A DNA stretch of 64,000 nt. It comes from Microcystis aeruginosa FD4 (GTDB lineage Bacteria; Cyanobacteriota; Cyanobacteriia; Cyanobacteriales; Microcystaceae). The translations under genes were made by a program, and so were the position numbers. The notes under the pieces are model-generated. The model saw nothing but the letters and a program-made list of their open reading frames with translations, searched no databases and was not told where the DNA came from. The DNA is taken from the NCBI RefSeq assembly GCF_009792235.1, contig NZ_CP046973.1, positions 3,658,001 through 3,722,000 on the forward strand, in the 5' to 3' direction. This document shows positions 26,325-35,277 of this stretch, piece by piece. Within the stretch, counting starts at the first letter, position 1. Each line of letters begins with the position of its first letter.

Positions 26325-26837
26325 CTAAACGCCAAATTCGCGCTTAAGTCCCGCGACCCAAGTTTTGATCCGTTGTTCAGTTAAATCGGATTGATTGTCT
26401 TCATCCAGGGCTAAACCGACAAATTTGCCATTTTTTAAGGCTTTTGACTCGTTAAAGTCGTAACCGTCTGTGGGCCAATAACCGACGGTTTTACCCCCCA
26501 GGGAGGCGATTTTTTCTTCCAGTATCCCCAGAGCATCCTGAAAGTTATCCGCATAACCAATTTGATCTCCCGTCCCAAAGTAAGCGACTTTTTTGGAGGC
26601 GAAATCAATGTCATCCAATTCATCGTAAAAACCCTCCCAATCGCTTTGTAATTCGCCGATATTCCAGGTGGGACAACCGATAATCAGGGCATCGTAGGGG
26701 GCAAAATCCTCGGTAGATGCGGAGGAGATATCGTGTAATTCTACAATTGCCTCACCTCCAAATTCTTTCTGAATCATTTCCGCCACCGTTTCGGTTTTGC
26801 CGGTTTGCGTGCCAAAAAATAAGCCAATTTTTGCCAT
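26325..26837 (-). CDS. isiB: Flavodoxin IsiB
   Basis: The 170-residue protein is a long-chain flavodoxin. The FMN phosphate loop FFGTQTGKTET, the 50s loop GCPTWNIGELQSDW and the 90s loop FGTGDQIGYADNF are all present. It replaces ferredoxin as a photosystem I electron acceptor in low iron. It follows isiA and a small Cys-rich gene on the same strand, as in cyanobacterial isiAB operons, so Fur control through the boxes upstream of isiA is likely. Confidence 0.95.
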   Translation of the reverse strand: MAKIGLFFGTQTGKTETVAEMIQKEFGGEAIVELHDISSASTEDFAPYDALIIGCPTWNIGELQSDWEGFYDELDDIDFASKKVAYFGTGDQIGYADNFQDALGILEEKIASLGGKTVGYWPTDGYDFNESKALKNGKFVGLALDEDNQSDLTEQRIKTWVAGLKREFGV

Positions 26838-26868
26838 AAAATTTGTCCTTGTTGCGAAATAAGTGAGT

Positions 26869-27027
26869 TTAACTCTTAATTATCCTTGATAGGGAATAAA
26901 GCCCCTGATTACAGTTTTCTCCCTCTGAAACTGGCATTTCCTGCCGGCAAGAACTACAGTACCAATAAGAGCGAGAGCGTCCAATGTGATGCAGCAATTT
27001 GGTGTTACAACAGGCACAGTAAGGCAT
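26869..27027 (-). CDS. 52-residue Cys-rich protein between isiA and isiB
   Basis: An ATG at 27027 opens a 52-residue frame with CACC at residues 4-7 and CSSC at 24-27, a zinc-ribbon-like spacing of paired cysteines, plus RSRSYWY between. The rest (EMPVSEGENCN...) is polar. It is short but has the Cys pattern of a real metal-binding microprotein. It lies between isiA (76 bases upstream) and isiB (31 bases downstream). No strong ribosome site is visible. Confidence 0.6.
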   Translation of the reverse strand: MPYCACCNTKLLHHIGRSRSYWYCSSCRQEMPVSEGENCNQGLYSLSRIIKS

Positions 27028-27103
27028 AAGGGACAGTTAGAAAGATTGATCAGCGGGGAAAATTAGGAAAATCGATAATTTATCCTAATCTTCCTTGAAA
27101 AAA

Positions 27104-28131
27104 CTAGGCTTCTATCGCATTTAAGGCTTTTTCTACTCGTTTAAAGTCAAAACCCATCGCGCGTAAAGCGTGCCAGAGATGACCTTGTAAAAAGAAGAAA
27201 GCGAGGAAAAAGTGGGCATTAGCTAACCAACAGCGCGCCGTATGCACTCCAAAGGGCAATTTCACCGTGTCGGCAAAGTAGGGAGCAATTCCTAACTTCA
27301 CTTCTAAAATTGGCCCGTAAAATTCGACTGGATAAGCGAGGGTATTTACCCCACAGAAATAGGCGGCCACGAAACCAGCGAGGGCAATTCCGCCCAAAGA
27401 ATAGGATAAAATGGCTTCTCCAGAGAAAATCAGCACATTTCTCGCCCATTTGAGCGGGGAACGATAATATGCCAGATACCGCCCCCAATTAACATTAAAC
27501 CGACGTAGATATGACCACCGACTAAATCTTCGAGATTGTCCACAGTAGCGAAGTGGGTTTGATAGCCATAGATGACCCAAGGATCGAGGGTTGGTTCACT
27601 AACGACTCGGACAGCGCCGATAGTTGCGTCGTATAATCCCCCCCAGTACATAGCTTTGGCCACTAATAATAATGCAGCTATACCTAAAAAGAGCAGGTGA
27701 TGACCGAGAATAACTCCTAATTGTCGGGGTTCACTCCAATCGAAATGGAATTTTTTCCCCAGACCGGAGGAATCTTTCAGGGTTTCTGGGACTCTTAACA
27801 GGTGAAATAAGGCTCCTGCTCCCAAAACTGCCGAAGAAATCAGATGAATTGAGCCAATCACGAAAAAGGGATAGATATCGATGATTTGCCCCTTTTCTCC
27901 GACTCCAAAGCCTAAAGTGGCCAGGTGCGGCAGTAAAATTAAGCCCTGTTCTGCCATGGCTATATCGGGGCGATACTGGGAAATTTCAAATAAGGTGAAG
28001 GCTCCTGCCCAAAAAGCGATTAAAGCAGCTTGGGCAACGTGGGCAACGATAAATAAGCCTGATTTATCGGCAAAACGGGCATTTCCTGCCCACCAGTCGT
28101 ACTCGATCTGAGGATTATCGTAGGTCTGCAT
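27104..28131 (-). pseudogene. isiA: Iron-stress chlorophyll-binding protein IsiA (CP43'), one-base frameshift
   Basis: Two overlapping frames give a full IsiA. Frame one starts MQTYDNPQIEYDWWAGNARFAD at 28131 and carries the antenna helices with conserved His (FVIGSIHLISSAVLG, ILGHHLLFLGIAAL, GGHIYVGLMLIGGGIWHII). Frame two continues SPLKWARN, LSYSLGGIALAG, HFFLAFFFLQGHLWHALRAMGFDFKR. One missing base at 27456-27462 (GTTCCCC, expected an extra T) would restore 342 residues, the length I recall for Synechocystis IsiA. IsiA rings photosystem I under iron limitation. The break is either a sequence error or a real loss. Confidence 0.92.
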
Positions 28132-28198
28132 GGCATCTTTTAACGAAAATAGAACCAAGCTTATTGATAATAATCTGCAATAAGCTTTAAATCTTAGT

Positions 28199-28213
28199 CT
28201 AGAATAATTCTCA
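28199..28213. promoter_or_regulatory. Putative Fur box, isiA proximal
   Basis: On the minus strand TGAGAATTATTCTAG, sharing the TGAGAATNATT core with the sites at 28351 and 11894. It lies about 70 bases upstream of the isiA ATG, in the isiA leader. Right half-site is weak. Confidence 0.4.
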
Positions 28214-28281
28214 ATAAAGTCAAGTTAAGAATTGTTACAATTGCTCGACATCCTTTAATACATCAGTATTTTTAGACGGGC

Positions 28282-28467
28282 AAGCCTTTGAAAATCAAGG
28301 CTTTTCAGCATGAATCTTGGATCGCAGCTAGAGTAATCGCCTCAGATAATTGAGAATAATTATTAATTAGTTTTGAACGAGGACTAGAGGATAATTAGCT
28401 TGTCATCACTTAAACAAGCCTATAATTAGGCATTAAAGAGCATATTTAAGCTTATTTATGCTCTTTA
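28282..28467. other. Three strong hairpins in the isiA upstream region
   Basis: AAGCCTT/AAGGCTT at 28282-28303; GCCTATAATTAGGC at 28418-28431; and TAAAGAGCATA/TATGCTCTTTA at 28434-28467, an 11-base perfect stem with 12-base loop. The last two lie just past the end of the 28560 gene and may terminate it; the first is followed by TTTT on the plus strand. They could also bound a small RNA. The remainder of the 28132-28559 gap is AT-rich. Confidence 0.5.
28351..28365. promoter_or_regulatory. Putative Fur box, isiA distal
   Basis: TGAGAATAATTATTA matches TGATAATNATTATCA at 12 of 14 positions. It lies about 220 bases upstream of the isiA ATG. The isiAB transcripts of other cyanobacteria have long leaders of about 200 bases, so this distance would suit a promoter-overlapping operator; that comparison is from memory. 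Confidence 0.55.
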
Positions 28468-28559
28468 TTTCATTTTTAACCTGAAATCTCTTTTTTATTC
28501 GATAAAATACCCGCTGGTGCCCCTCGCCTCCCTGTCGGTTGTGGTAAGCTGTACTGAAT

Positions 28560-29156
28560 TTAAACTGCGTCAGAGTCTCTGAGCGCCCATTTATAGGGAT
28601 TGCCGTCTCTGGAGGTTCCTTTCTCTCCCTCCCCAGTTCTGAAAAGATACTTAATAGAGCCGTAGATTAATAGCATTGCCGTTAAAGTCATGGCCATAAT
28701 TAGGGGGAGGATTTTGGCTAACCAGAAAGCCACGAAGATTATGCCGATTCCGTTGGCGAGTAAGATGGGTAAACGTGGCACTATGCCATGGTCAATAATT
28801 TTTTCTGTGCTTGGCTGCAGTTGAATCTTGGCTAAACAATGGAACCAAATTTGACTAACTAAAACTATTAAAGCTCCCCATCCTATCCAGAGGGCAGCCA
28901 GATAAAAGCCCGATAATTCTAAAACAATTGTACTAATTGTGACAATAAAAAAGCGATCGAGGCGAGGATCGCTGGTTTTTTGCTGAAATTGGGCAATTTC
29001 TGCCATATCTACTGCTGCCATGCGTGCCTGTTCCATACACATCCCTAGGGTACCTAGGGCAAGAATAGCAGCGGATAGGTTTTCTGGTGAGAAGATTTGG
29101 GAGATTATGCCTAAACTAGCCGGAAAAAACAGTAAAAAAAGGATCGTTCGTCTCAT
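28560..29156 (-). CDS. Hypothetical membrane protein
   Basis: 198 residues with four to five hydrophobic segments: an N-terminal one (ILFLLFFPASLGIISQIF), then IVTISTIVLELSGFYLAALWIGWGALIVLVSQIWFH as two, and two more near residues 130-165. The hydrophilic tail is charged. No family recognised; it resembles small uncharacterised cyanobacterial membrane proteins. It starts 58 bases from the divergent rnc start. Its end lies just before two strong hairpins. Confidence 0.65.
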   Translation of the reverse strand: MRRTILFLLFFPASLGIISQIFSPENLSAAILALGTLGMCMEQARMAAVDMAEIAQFQQKTSDPRLDRFFIVTISTIVLELSGFYLAALWIGWGALIVLVSQIWFHCLAKIQLQPSTEKIIDHGIVPRLPILLANGIGIIFVAFWLAKILPLIMAMTLTAMLLIYGSIKYLFRTGEGEKGTSRDGNPYKWALRDSDAV

Positions 29157-29214
29157 CTATTCGCGGTGGGGTCGGATTAAGATAAGAAATGCTCTTGACT
29201 TGATCATTTCTGTA

Positions 29215-29892
29215 ATGTCTTGTTTGCCTCCTTTTCAAAATGCTCTCCTTCTCACCCAAGCTTTAACCCATCGTTCCTATGTCAATGAACAGTCGGAATT
29301 GACGGAAAATAACGAGCGCCTAGAATTTTTGGGCGATGCGATTTTGGCTTTTTTGGTGGGCGAACTATTGTATCAAAAATATCCCGCCATGAACGAGGCA
29401 GAATTAACCCGTTTGCGGTCAAATTTGGTCAAAGAAGAACAATTAGCGCAATTTGGCATTGAAATCGGCCTGGGGGAGTTAATGCGTTTGGGGAAGGGGG
29501 CAATTAAAGATCGGGGGCGATCAAATCCTACCCTATTAGCAGACAGTTTTGAAGCGATAATTGGGGCTTATTATCTAGATTCGGGGTTAAATGCGGTTAA
29601 AAACTATCTGCACCAGCTTTTTATCCCTGTTGCCTCTCATTTAGTCTCTCAACAATCGGAATCGCCATCTTTTATCGATGCCAAAAATCTCTTTCAACAG
29701 TGGGCGCTGGCTAATTTCGCCTCTAATCCAGAATATGCGATCATTGATGTTACAGGACCCCCCCACGCTAGGGAATTTACTGCCGAAGTGCGGGTTAATA
29801 ACCTTCTCTACGGTACAGGTAAAGGTAAACGGAAACAGGATGCCACCAAAGCGGCTGCCGAAGATGCCTTAAAGCGCTGTCAATGGCAATAA
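29215..29892 (+). CDS. rnc: Ribonuclease III
   Basis: The 225-residue protein has the RNase III signature NNERLEFLGDAIL, the second acidic cluster LLADSFEAIIGAYYLD, and a C-terminal double-stranded RNA-binding domain (DAKNLFQQWAL ... GKGKRKQDATKAAAEDAL). It processes rRNA precursors and structured mRNAs. I chose the ATG at 29215 because the fold begins there; the open frame extends upstream to 29020 with sequence antisense to the neighbouring gene and no family similarity. Confidence 0.94.
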   Translation: MSCLPPFQNALLLTQALTHRSYVNEQSELTENNERLEFLGDAILAFLVGELLYQKYPAMNEAELTRLRSNLVKEEQLAQFGIEIGLGELMRLGKGAIKDRGRSNPTLLADSFEAIIGAYYLDSGLNAVKNYLHQLFIPVASHLVSQQSESPSFIDAKNLFQQWALANFASNPEYAIIDVTGPPHAREFTAEVRVNNLLYGTGKGKRKQDATKAAAEDALKRCQWQ

Positions 29893-29896
29893 TAAA

Positions 29897-30132
29897 TAGG
29901 GTTTGCAGCAAAAAGTTTTGCGTGGGGGCAGGGTGTGGGGTGTGGGGTGTGGGGTGTGGGGTGTGGGGTGTAGGGTTTTACCCATTTTCAGGGGGTCAAT
30001 TACCTAATTTTCAGGGAAAAAGTCCCGGAATTTTCGCCCCGATCACTCCAATGGCTGGTACTTTTTGATGGGAAAAAAGTCTAAAATTCTTATCCAACAA
30101 AGTTTTTAGATTTATTGAGCAAATTCCACCTA
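29897..30132. mobile_element. MITE-like element between rnc and the Crp-type regulator
   Basis: Starts TAGGGTTTGCAGCAAAAAG, similar to the left end of the element at 16586, and ends in the inverse of TAGGTGGAATTTGCTCAATA. The ends match only with gaps. It contains the heptamer array at 29931-29972 and no coding frame. Its right end supplies the TAG stop codon of the neighbouring regulator gene. Confidence 0.42.
29931..29972. repeat. Heptamer array (GGGTGTG)5 GGGTGTA
   Basis: Six head-to-tail heptamers downstream of rnc, inside the MITE-like element. The G-rich strand would be the transcript strand if rnc transcription reads through, so the RNA could form a G-quadruplex. Confidence 0.92.
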
Positions 30133-30909
30133 TCTTAGGGGCCACCAATTAACCTTATCTCTGGTGGCACTGTAAACTTCTTTTAAACCCTCGGCATCCA
30201 GTACCCGAATTAAATCCCCCGTTGATTCCGAGGCAATTAATCCCACGGTTTGTAATCCTTTTAATACCTGTTCGACGGTGCGTTGATTGAGTTGACAAGC
30301 GCGAGCAATCACATCGACGGATAAATCAAAAGTATAGATATTTTCCGTACTAGGTTGACTGCCTAATTCTCTTTCTTGATAGATTAAAGCTCTCAGTAAA
30401 GTGGCTACAGCTTGGGGTGGATAGCTACTGCAATTAAGCAAATGATACTCGAATTTTTGCTGTAATTCAAATAAAAAACAGTACCGTTGACGAAAACTTT
30501 CGTTATCGTTGTAAATCTTTTCTAGGGACGATAAGGGAATTTTCAGGACGTGGGTAGTTTTATAGGATTCCACCAAACAGGGAAAAGCGCGACTGGCTAA
30601 ACCATAACTAAAGGGTAAACTCCTCATACCAAAACAGCCACCGGGGTAGGTAATGGCAATAATCCGGTCGAGGGGAGTGCTGCGGACGACGATTACACCC
30701 TCATCCAAAATCACATACAAAACATCTAGAAATTCATCGGGGAGAAAAGCCGTATAGACGGGACGATTGGAAAATAGCGTCTCTAACTTGAGATTGTCGG
30801 CATCGAGATACTGACTTAACCAAGCTTCCTCTAGTCCGCGAAAGAGAAAACTCTGGTTAATTAGTTGTTGTAGGAGGGTTGTTTTTTTGGCTTTGACGCT
30901 CTTGCCCAT
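30130..30909 (-). CDS. Crp/Fnr-family transcription regulator, divergent from sulfate operon
   Basis: The 259-residue protein has an N-terminal cyclic-nucleotide-type beta barrel (YPGGCFGMRSLPFSYGL replaces the usual cNMP pocket, so cAMP binding is doubtful) and a C-terminal winged helix with VIARACQLNQRTVEQVLKGLQTVGLI. It is divergent from sbpA with 170 bases between. That arrangement, and the known CysR of Synechococcus (a Crp-family regulator of sulfate uptake), suggests a CysR-like role; this is inference. The stop codon lies in the end of a MITE-like element. Confidence 0.85.
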   Translation of the reverse strand: MGKSVKAKKTTLLQQLINQSFLFRGLEEAWLSQYLDADNLKLETLFSNRPVYTAFLPDEFLDVLYVILDEGVIVVRSTPLDRIIAITYPGGCFGMRSLPFSYGLASRAFPCLVESYKTTHVLKIPLSSLEKIYNDNESFRQRYCFLFELQQKFEYHLLNCSSYPPQAVATLLRALIYQERELGSQPSTENIYTFDLSVDVIARACQLNQRTVEQVLKGLQTVGLIASESTGDLIRVLDAEGLKEVYSATRDKVNWWPLR

Positions 30910-30995
30910 AGTCTCAAACCTAGATGTAGCACTGATTTTATCTTCTCACAGTTTCCCTTGTTATCGCCTTATTCCCAATTTGTTTTGTAAATGTA

Positions 30996-31024
30996 TTGAA
31001 ATTTGTTTTTCTATGCTGTAGGAT
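30996..31024 (+). promoter_or_regulatory. Probable sigma-70 type promoter of the sulfate operon
   Basis: TTGAAA at 30996-31001, a 17-base spacer and TAGGAT at 31019-31024, about 55 bases before the sbpA ATG. AGGAG at 31067-31071 serves as ribosome site. Confidence 0.5.
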
Positions 31025-31079
31025 TAAACTACACCTGAAAACAGATACAACCTCAGAGTAAAGCTTAGGAGCGCCGCCG

Positions 31080-32123
31080 ATGCAGTCATCCCAGTCTTGT
31101 TTATCCCTACTCATGGCAACTGTCCTGACGGGAGGAATGCTGGTATCTTGCACCCCATCCCCCACCAATAGCGGCAATGACAGCCAAAAACCCGTGACTG
31201 TGACACTTGTTTCCTATGCTGTCACCCAAAGTGCCTACGAAAAAATCATTCCCAAATTTGTCGAGGAATGGCAACAAAAAACGGGGCAAAAAGTAACTTT
31301 TGAACAGAGTTATGGTGGTTCCGGTTCCCAAACTCGTGCCGTTATCGATGGTTTAGAAGCGGATGTGGTAGCGTTGGCTTTAGCTTTGGATACCAAGAAA
31401 ATTGAGCAAGCGGGATTAATTCAACCCGGTTGGGAAAAAGAAGCTCCCAATGACTCTATTGTTCATAAATCTGTAGTGGCTTTTGTTCCTCGTGATGCCA
31501 ATATTAAAATTAATAAATGGTCAGATTTAGCCAAGGATAATATTAAAGTTATTACCGCTAATCCCAAGACTTCTGGCGGAGCGCGCTGGAATTTTCTCGC
31601 TCTTTGGGGTTCGGTGACGCAAGCGGAAGGCAGTGAACAAGCGGCGCAAACTTTTGTCGAAAAAGTGTTTAAAAATGCGCCAGTTTTACCTAGAGATGCT
31701 CGTGAATCTAGTGATGTATTTTTTAAACAAGGCCAGGGAAATGTGCTAATTAATTACGAAAACGAGATGATTCTCGCTAACCAAAAAGGTGAGAAGTTAG
31801 CTTACACTGTTCCCACCGATTACAACATTTCTATTGATAATCCCGTGGCGGTTGTTGATGCCAATGTGGATAAAAAAGGTACGAGAAAAGTAGCCGAGGC
31901 TTTTGTGCAGTTTTTATTTACTCCCGCAGCACAAAGAGAATTTGCTCAGGTGGGTTTTCGTCCCGTTGAACCGACGGTAGTTAAAGAGTTTGAGAGTAAA
32001 TTTCCTCAGATAAAAAATCTCTTTACTGTGCAGGATTTAGGCGGTTGGGATAAGGTACAAAAACAATTCTTTGATGATGGAGGCTTGTTCGATAAAATTC
32101 TGACTAAAGCTGGTAAATCTTAA
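31080..32123 (+). CDS. sbpA: Sulfate-binding protein SbpA
   Basis: The 347-residue protein has a lipoprotein-type signal (GGMLVSCTPSPT), then the sulfate/thiosulfate-binding pattern: VTLVSYAVTQSAYEKIIP, QSYGGSGSQTRAVIDGLEADV, NPKTSGGARWNFLALWG and INYENEMILA. It captures sulfate outside the inner membrane for CysTWA. First gene of the sulfate operon, with a clear promoter and AGGAG ribosome site. Confidence 0.95.
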   Translation: MQSSQSCLSLLMATVLTGGMLVSCTPSPTNSGNDSQKPVTVTLVSYAVTQSAYEKIIPKFVEEWQQKTGQKVTFEQSYGGSGSQTRAVIDGLEADVVALALALDTKKIEQAGLIQPGWEKEAPNDSIVHKSVVAFVPRDANIKINKWSDLAKDNIKVITANPKTSGGARWNFLALWGSVTQAEGSEQAAQTFVEKVFKNAPVLPRDARESSDVFFKQGQGNVLINYENEMILANQKGEKLAYTVPTDYNISIDNPVAVVDANVDKKGTRKVAEAFVQFLFTPAAQREFAQVGFRPVEPTVVKEFESKFPQIKNLFTVQDLGGWDKVQKQFFDDGGLFDKILTKAGKS

Positions 32124-32135
32124 AGGAGAAAAACC

Positions 32136-32477
32136 ATGGATAATCAACCTCAATGGCAAACTATTAATCATCCCCAAAGTGACTTACATCTCGATCAATC
32201 TGGACTCGATCGCCCCACTTCCCGACGGATAAAAATTCGGATTCCTAAACAGTATATTAACGAGCCAATCATAGCACGTTTAGGGTCTTTTCCTGGTCTA
32301 AAAGTGAATATATTTTCTGCTTTATTAGCTGCCAATAATAATCAAGATGGCTGGTTCGATCTACAACTACAAGGCAACTGCCAAGGGATAGAAAATGCCC
32401 TTTCCTATCTGGCAGATTTAGATGTAGAAGTTTGGTATGATTCAGCACAAGTTCTTGAAGAAGCGGACAATTGGTAA
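32136..32477 (+). CDS. NIL-domain protein of the sulfate operon
   Basis: 113 residues. The second half (RRIKIRIPKQYINEPIIARLGSF ... GWFDLQLQGNCQGIENALSYLADLDVEVW) fits the NIL domain, a small ferredoxin-like fold usually at the C-terminus of methionine ABC ATPases. Stand-alone NIL proteins occur in cyanobacterial sulfate operons between sbpA and cysT, as here (12 bases after sbpA, 19 before cysT). It may sense a sulfur metabolite and modulate the transporter; not shown. Confidence 0.85.
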   Translation: MDNQPQWQTINHPQSDLHLDQSGLDRPTSRRIKIRIPKQYINEPIIARLGSFPGLKVNIFSALLAANNNQDGWFDLQLQGNCQGIENALSYLADLDVEVWYDSAQVLEEADNW

Positions 32478-32496
32478 TCTCTAGCAATAATTAACA

Positions 32497-33339
32497 ATGG
32501 CTAACCCACAATTATCTTTATCTCCCAGTCAACCCCACAAAAAAGTTTCTATTCCCTGGGTAATTACCATTAGTTATCTAGTGGTTTTATTGGTTTTACC
32601 GGCAGCGGCATTATTTGCTAAATCCCTAACTCTTGGTTTTGCCGAATTTTGGCGTGTTGCCACTTTACCGATTTCTTTATCCGCTTACCAAGTCACTTTT
32701 TTTACTTCCCTAATTGCTGGATTAATTGACGGAGTTTTTGGCACTATTATCGCTTGGGTATTGGTGCGTTATCGATTCCCCGGTAAAAAAATTGTCGATG
32801 CTTGTGTGGATTTGCCCTTTGCTTTACCCACTTCTGTTGCTGGTTTAGTCCTAGCCACAGTTTATAGTGATAACGGTTGGATCGGTCAATTTTTTGCCCC
32901 CTTTGGCATTAAGATATCTTTTACCATTTTAGGGGTTTTTGTGGCGATGTTATTTATCGCTTTACCCTTCGTTGTCCGCACCTTACAGCCAGTTTTACAA
33001 GAAATGGAAAAAGAAGTAGAAGAAGCGGCTTTATCCCTCGGCGCTTCCTCTTGGCAAATCTTCTGGCTAGTGATTTTTCCCCCACTACTACCCGCTATTT
33101 TAACAGGAATTGCCCTCGGTTTTGCCAGAGCGATCGGTGAATATGGTTCCGTGGTAATTATCTCCTCTAATATCCCTTTTAAGGATTTAATTGCCCCAGT
33201 TTTAATCTTCCAAAGACTAGAGGAATATGATTACACAGGGGCGACAGTAATCGGCATGGTTTTATTACTGGTTTCCCTACTGATGTTAGTAGTAATTAAT
33301 TTCCTGCAGCAATGGGGGCAAAAATACAAAGTTAAGTAA
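32497..33339 (+). CDS. cysT: Sulfate ABC transporter permease CysT
   Basis: The 280-residue permease has six predicted membrane helices and the EAA-type loop EEAALSLGASSWQIFWLVIFPPLLP that docks with CysA. PFALPTSVAGL and IGEYGSVVIISSNIP are CysT/CysU hallmarks. Forms the heterodimeric channel with CysW for sulfate or thiosulfate import. Confidence 0.95.
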   Translation: MANPQLSLSPSQPHKKVSIPWVITISYLVVLLVLPAAALFAKSLTLGFAEFWRVATLPISLSAYQVTFFTSLIAGLIDGVFGTIIAWVLVRYRFPGKKIVDACVDLPFALPTSVAGLVLATVYSDNGWIGQFFAPFGIKISFTILGVFVAMLFIALPFVVRTLQPVLQEMEKEVEEAALSLGASSWQIFWLVIFPPLLPAILTGIALGFARAIGEYGSVVIISSNIPFKDLIAPVLIFQRLEEYDYTGATVIGMVLLLVSLLMLVVINFLQQWGQKYKVK

Positions 33340-33373
33340 CAATTATTATCATTTAATCAGAGACAGAGTAAAA

Positions 33374-34216
33374 ATGCAGAATCCAAAAGCCTTAACTAAA
33401 CCAAAAGAATGGGATTACAAACCCCTACTAATTATTATCGCCCTTGTCTATCTGGCACTATTATTATTTATTCCAGCAGCGGCAGTATTTTACTATGCTT
33501 TTCGCAATGGATTCCAAGCTTTTTTAGAAGCGGCAGCAACTTCTGACTTTATCGAAGCGGTAAGATTAACAGTAATTATTGCCCTAATTACTGTACCTTT
33601 AAACACAATTTTTGGACTTTGTGCAGCCTGGGTAATTGCTCGCAATCAATTTCGTGGCAAAACTTTATTAATTAGTTTAATTGACTTACCTTTTGCCGTT
33701 TCTCCCGTGGTAGCGGGTTTAATGATTGTACTGCTCTATGGGCGCAATGGTTGGTTAGGTTCTTTTCTAGAACTTTTCAGTATAAAAATACTTTTTGCTT
33801 TACCCGGAATGGTATTAGCAACTATATTTGTCACCATGCCTTTTGTCGCTAGAGAAGTTATCCCAGTCTTAGAAGAAATTGGCTTGGAACAAGAGGAAGC
33901 GGGGCGCACTTTAGGGGCAAGTGATTGGCAGATTTTCTGGCGTGTAACTTTACCCAATATTCGTTGGGGATTGATGTACGGAGTGCTGTTAACTAATGCC
34001 CGGGCGATGGGAGAATTTGGGGCGGTTTCTGTGGTTTCTGGCAGTATTTTAGGCAGAACTGCCACCCTGCCAATTTTCGTAGAACAGGCTTATAAAAACT
34101 ATCTCACTCCTGCCGCTTTTAGTGCGGCGGCTATCCTAGCTTTACTAGCGGGAGTTACTTTAATTATAAAAGAAATTCTCGAACGTAAAACCGCCCACAA
34201 AATTCATACTACATAA
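33374..34216 (+). CDS. cysW: Sulfate ABC transporter permease CysW
   Basis: 280 residues, six helices. The coupling loop is QEEAGRTLGASDWQIFWRVTLPNI, and LPFAVSPVVAGLM plus MGEFGAVSVVSGSI match CysW. Partner of CysT; the two share the same architecture. It starts 34 bases after cysT and ends 20 before cysA, all one operon. Confidence 0.95.
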   Translation: MQNPKALTKPKEWDYKPLLIIIALVYLALLLFIPAAAVFYYAFRNGFQAFLEAAATSDFIEAVRLTVIIALITVPLNTIFGLCAAWVIARNQFRGKTLLISLIDLPFAVSPVVAGLMIVLLYGRNGWLGSFLELFSIKILFALPGMVLATIFVTMPFVAREVIPVLEEIGLEQEEAGRTLGASDWQIFWRVTLPNIRWGLMYGVLLTNARAMGEFGAVSVVSGSILGRTATLPIFVEQAYKNYLTPAAFSAAAILALLAGVTLIIKEILERKTAHKIHTT

Positions 34217-34236
34217 ATACAATTAACCTAAAAATT

Positions 34237-35277
34237 ATGAGTATTACCATCCACCAAGTTTCCAAACGTTTCGGCAATTTTCAAGCTTTAGATAATATCA
34301 ATTTAACCATTCCTGAAGGCAAATTAGTCGCCCTTCTTGGACCATCAGGATCGGGAAAATCCACCTTATTACGTTCGATTGCGGGATTAGAAACTCCCGA
34401 CAATGGCGCAATTATCATTAATGGACAAGATACCACCCATCTGGATACTAGACGGAGAAATATCGGCTTTGTTTTTCAACATTATGCCCTATTTAAACAT
34501 TTAACTGTTCGTCAAAATATTGCTTTTGGTCTAGAAATTCGCCAGCAAAAATCGCCAGTAATTAAGAAAAGAGTTGAGGAATTATTAGAATTAATTCAAT
34601 TACAAGGATTAGGCGATCGCTATCCCGCCCAATTATCGGGAGGACAACGGCAGCGAGTAGCTTTAGCGCGCGCTTTAGCCATTCAACCGAATGTATTATT
34701 ATTAGATGAACCCTTTGGGGCTTTAGATGCAAAAGTTAGAAAAGAATTAAGGGTATGGCTGAGAAATTTACACGAAGAAGTTCACGTTACCAGTGTTTTT
34801 GTTACCCACGATCAAGAGGAAGCAATGGAAGTAGCCGATAGGATTGTAGTGATGAATCATGGTAAGATTGAACAGGTGGGTTCTCCCGCCGAAATTTACG
34901 ATCATCCCGCCACACCTTTTGTGATGCAATTTATTGGGGAAGTGAATATCTTACCTAATCTAGCAGGATTAGGAAATGGGCATCATCAGGGTCATAATTC
35001 CACCGTTTTTATCCGTCCCCACGACCTGGAAATTATGCCCGAACAAGATGGGTTGAACAGTTGGGCAGTGGTAAAAAGAATTATTCATTTAGGCTGGGAA
35101 ATACAGGTAGAATTAATGTTAGCCGATGGGGAAATGGTGGTGGCTTATCTCAATCGTGAGGACTACAAGCAATTACAGTTACAACCAGAACAAACAGTGC
35201 ATTTAAAACCAAGAAAAGCGACTTTACTCACTGATTTTGACAATAAAAGTGAGAAATTTATCGATTATTCAATTTAA
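34237..35277 (+). CDS. cysA: Sulfate ABC transporter ATPase CysA
   Basis: 346 residues. Walker A GPSGSGKST, Q-loop FQHYALFKHL, signature LSGGQRQRVALARA, Walker B VLLLDEPFGALD, switch VTHDQEEAMEVADRI. A C-terminal TOBE-type domain (VFIRPHDLEIMP ...) completes the CysA form. It energises sulfate uptake with CysT and CysW. Last gene of the operon; no strong terminator was seen directly after it. Confidence 0.95.
   Translation: MSITIHQVSKRFGNFQALDNINLTIPEGKLVALLGPSGSGKSTLLRSIAGLETPDNGAIIINGQDTTHLDTRRRNIGFVFQHYALFKHLTVRQNIAFGLEIRQQKSPVIKKRVEELLELIQLQGLGDRYPAQLSGGQRQRVALARALAIQPNVLLLDEPFGALDAKVRKELRVWLRNLHEEVHVTSVFVTHDQEEAMEVADRIVVMNHGKIEQVGSPAEIYDHPATPFVMQFIGEVNILPNLAGLGNGHHQGHNSTVFIRPHDLEIMPEQDGLNSWAVVKRIIHLGWEIQVELMLADGEMVVAYLNREDYKQLQLQPEQTVHLKPRKATLLTDFDNKSEKFIDYSI

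Noticed and set aside
29020..29214. N-terminal extension of RNase III
   Set aside because: The extra 65 residues are antisense to the divergent membrane-protein gene and unlike any RNase III.
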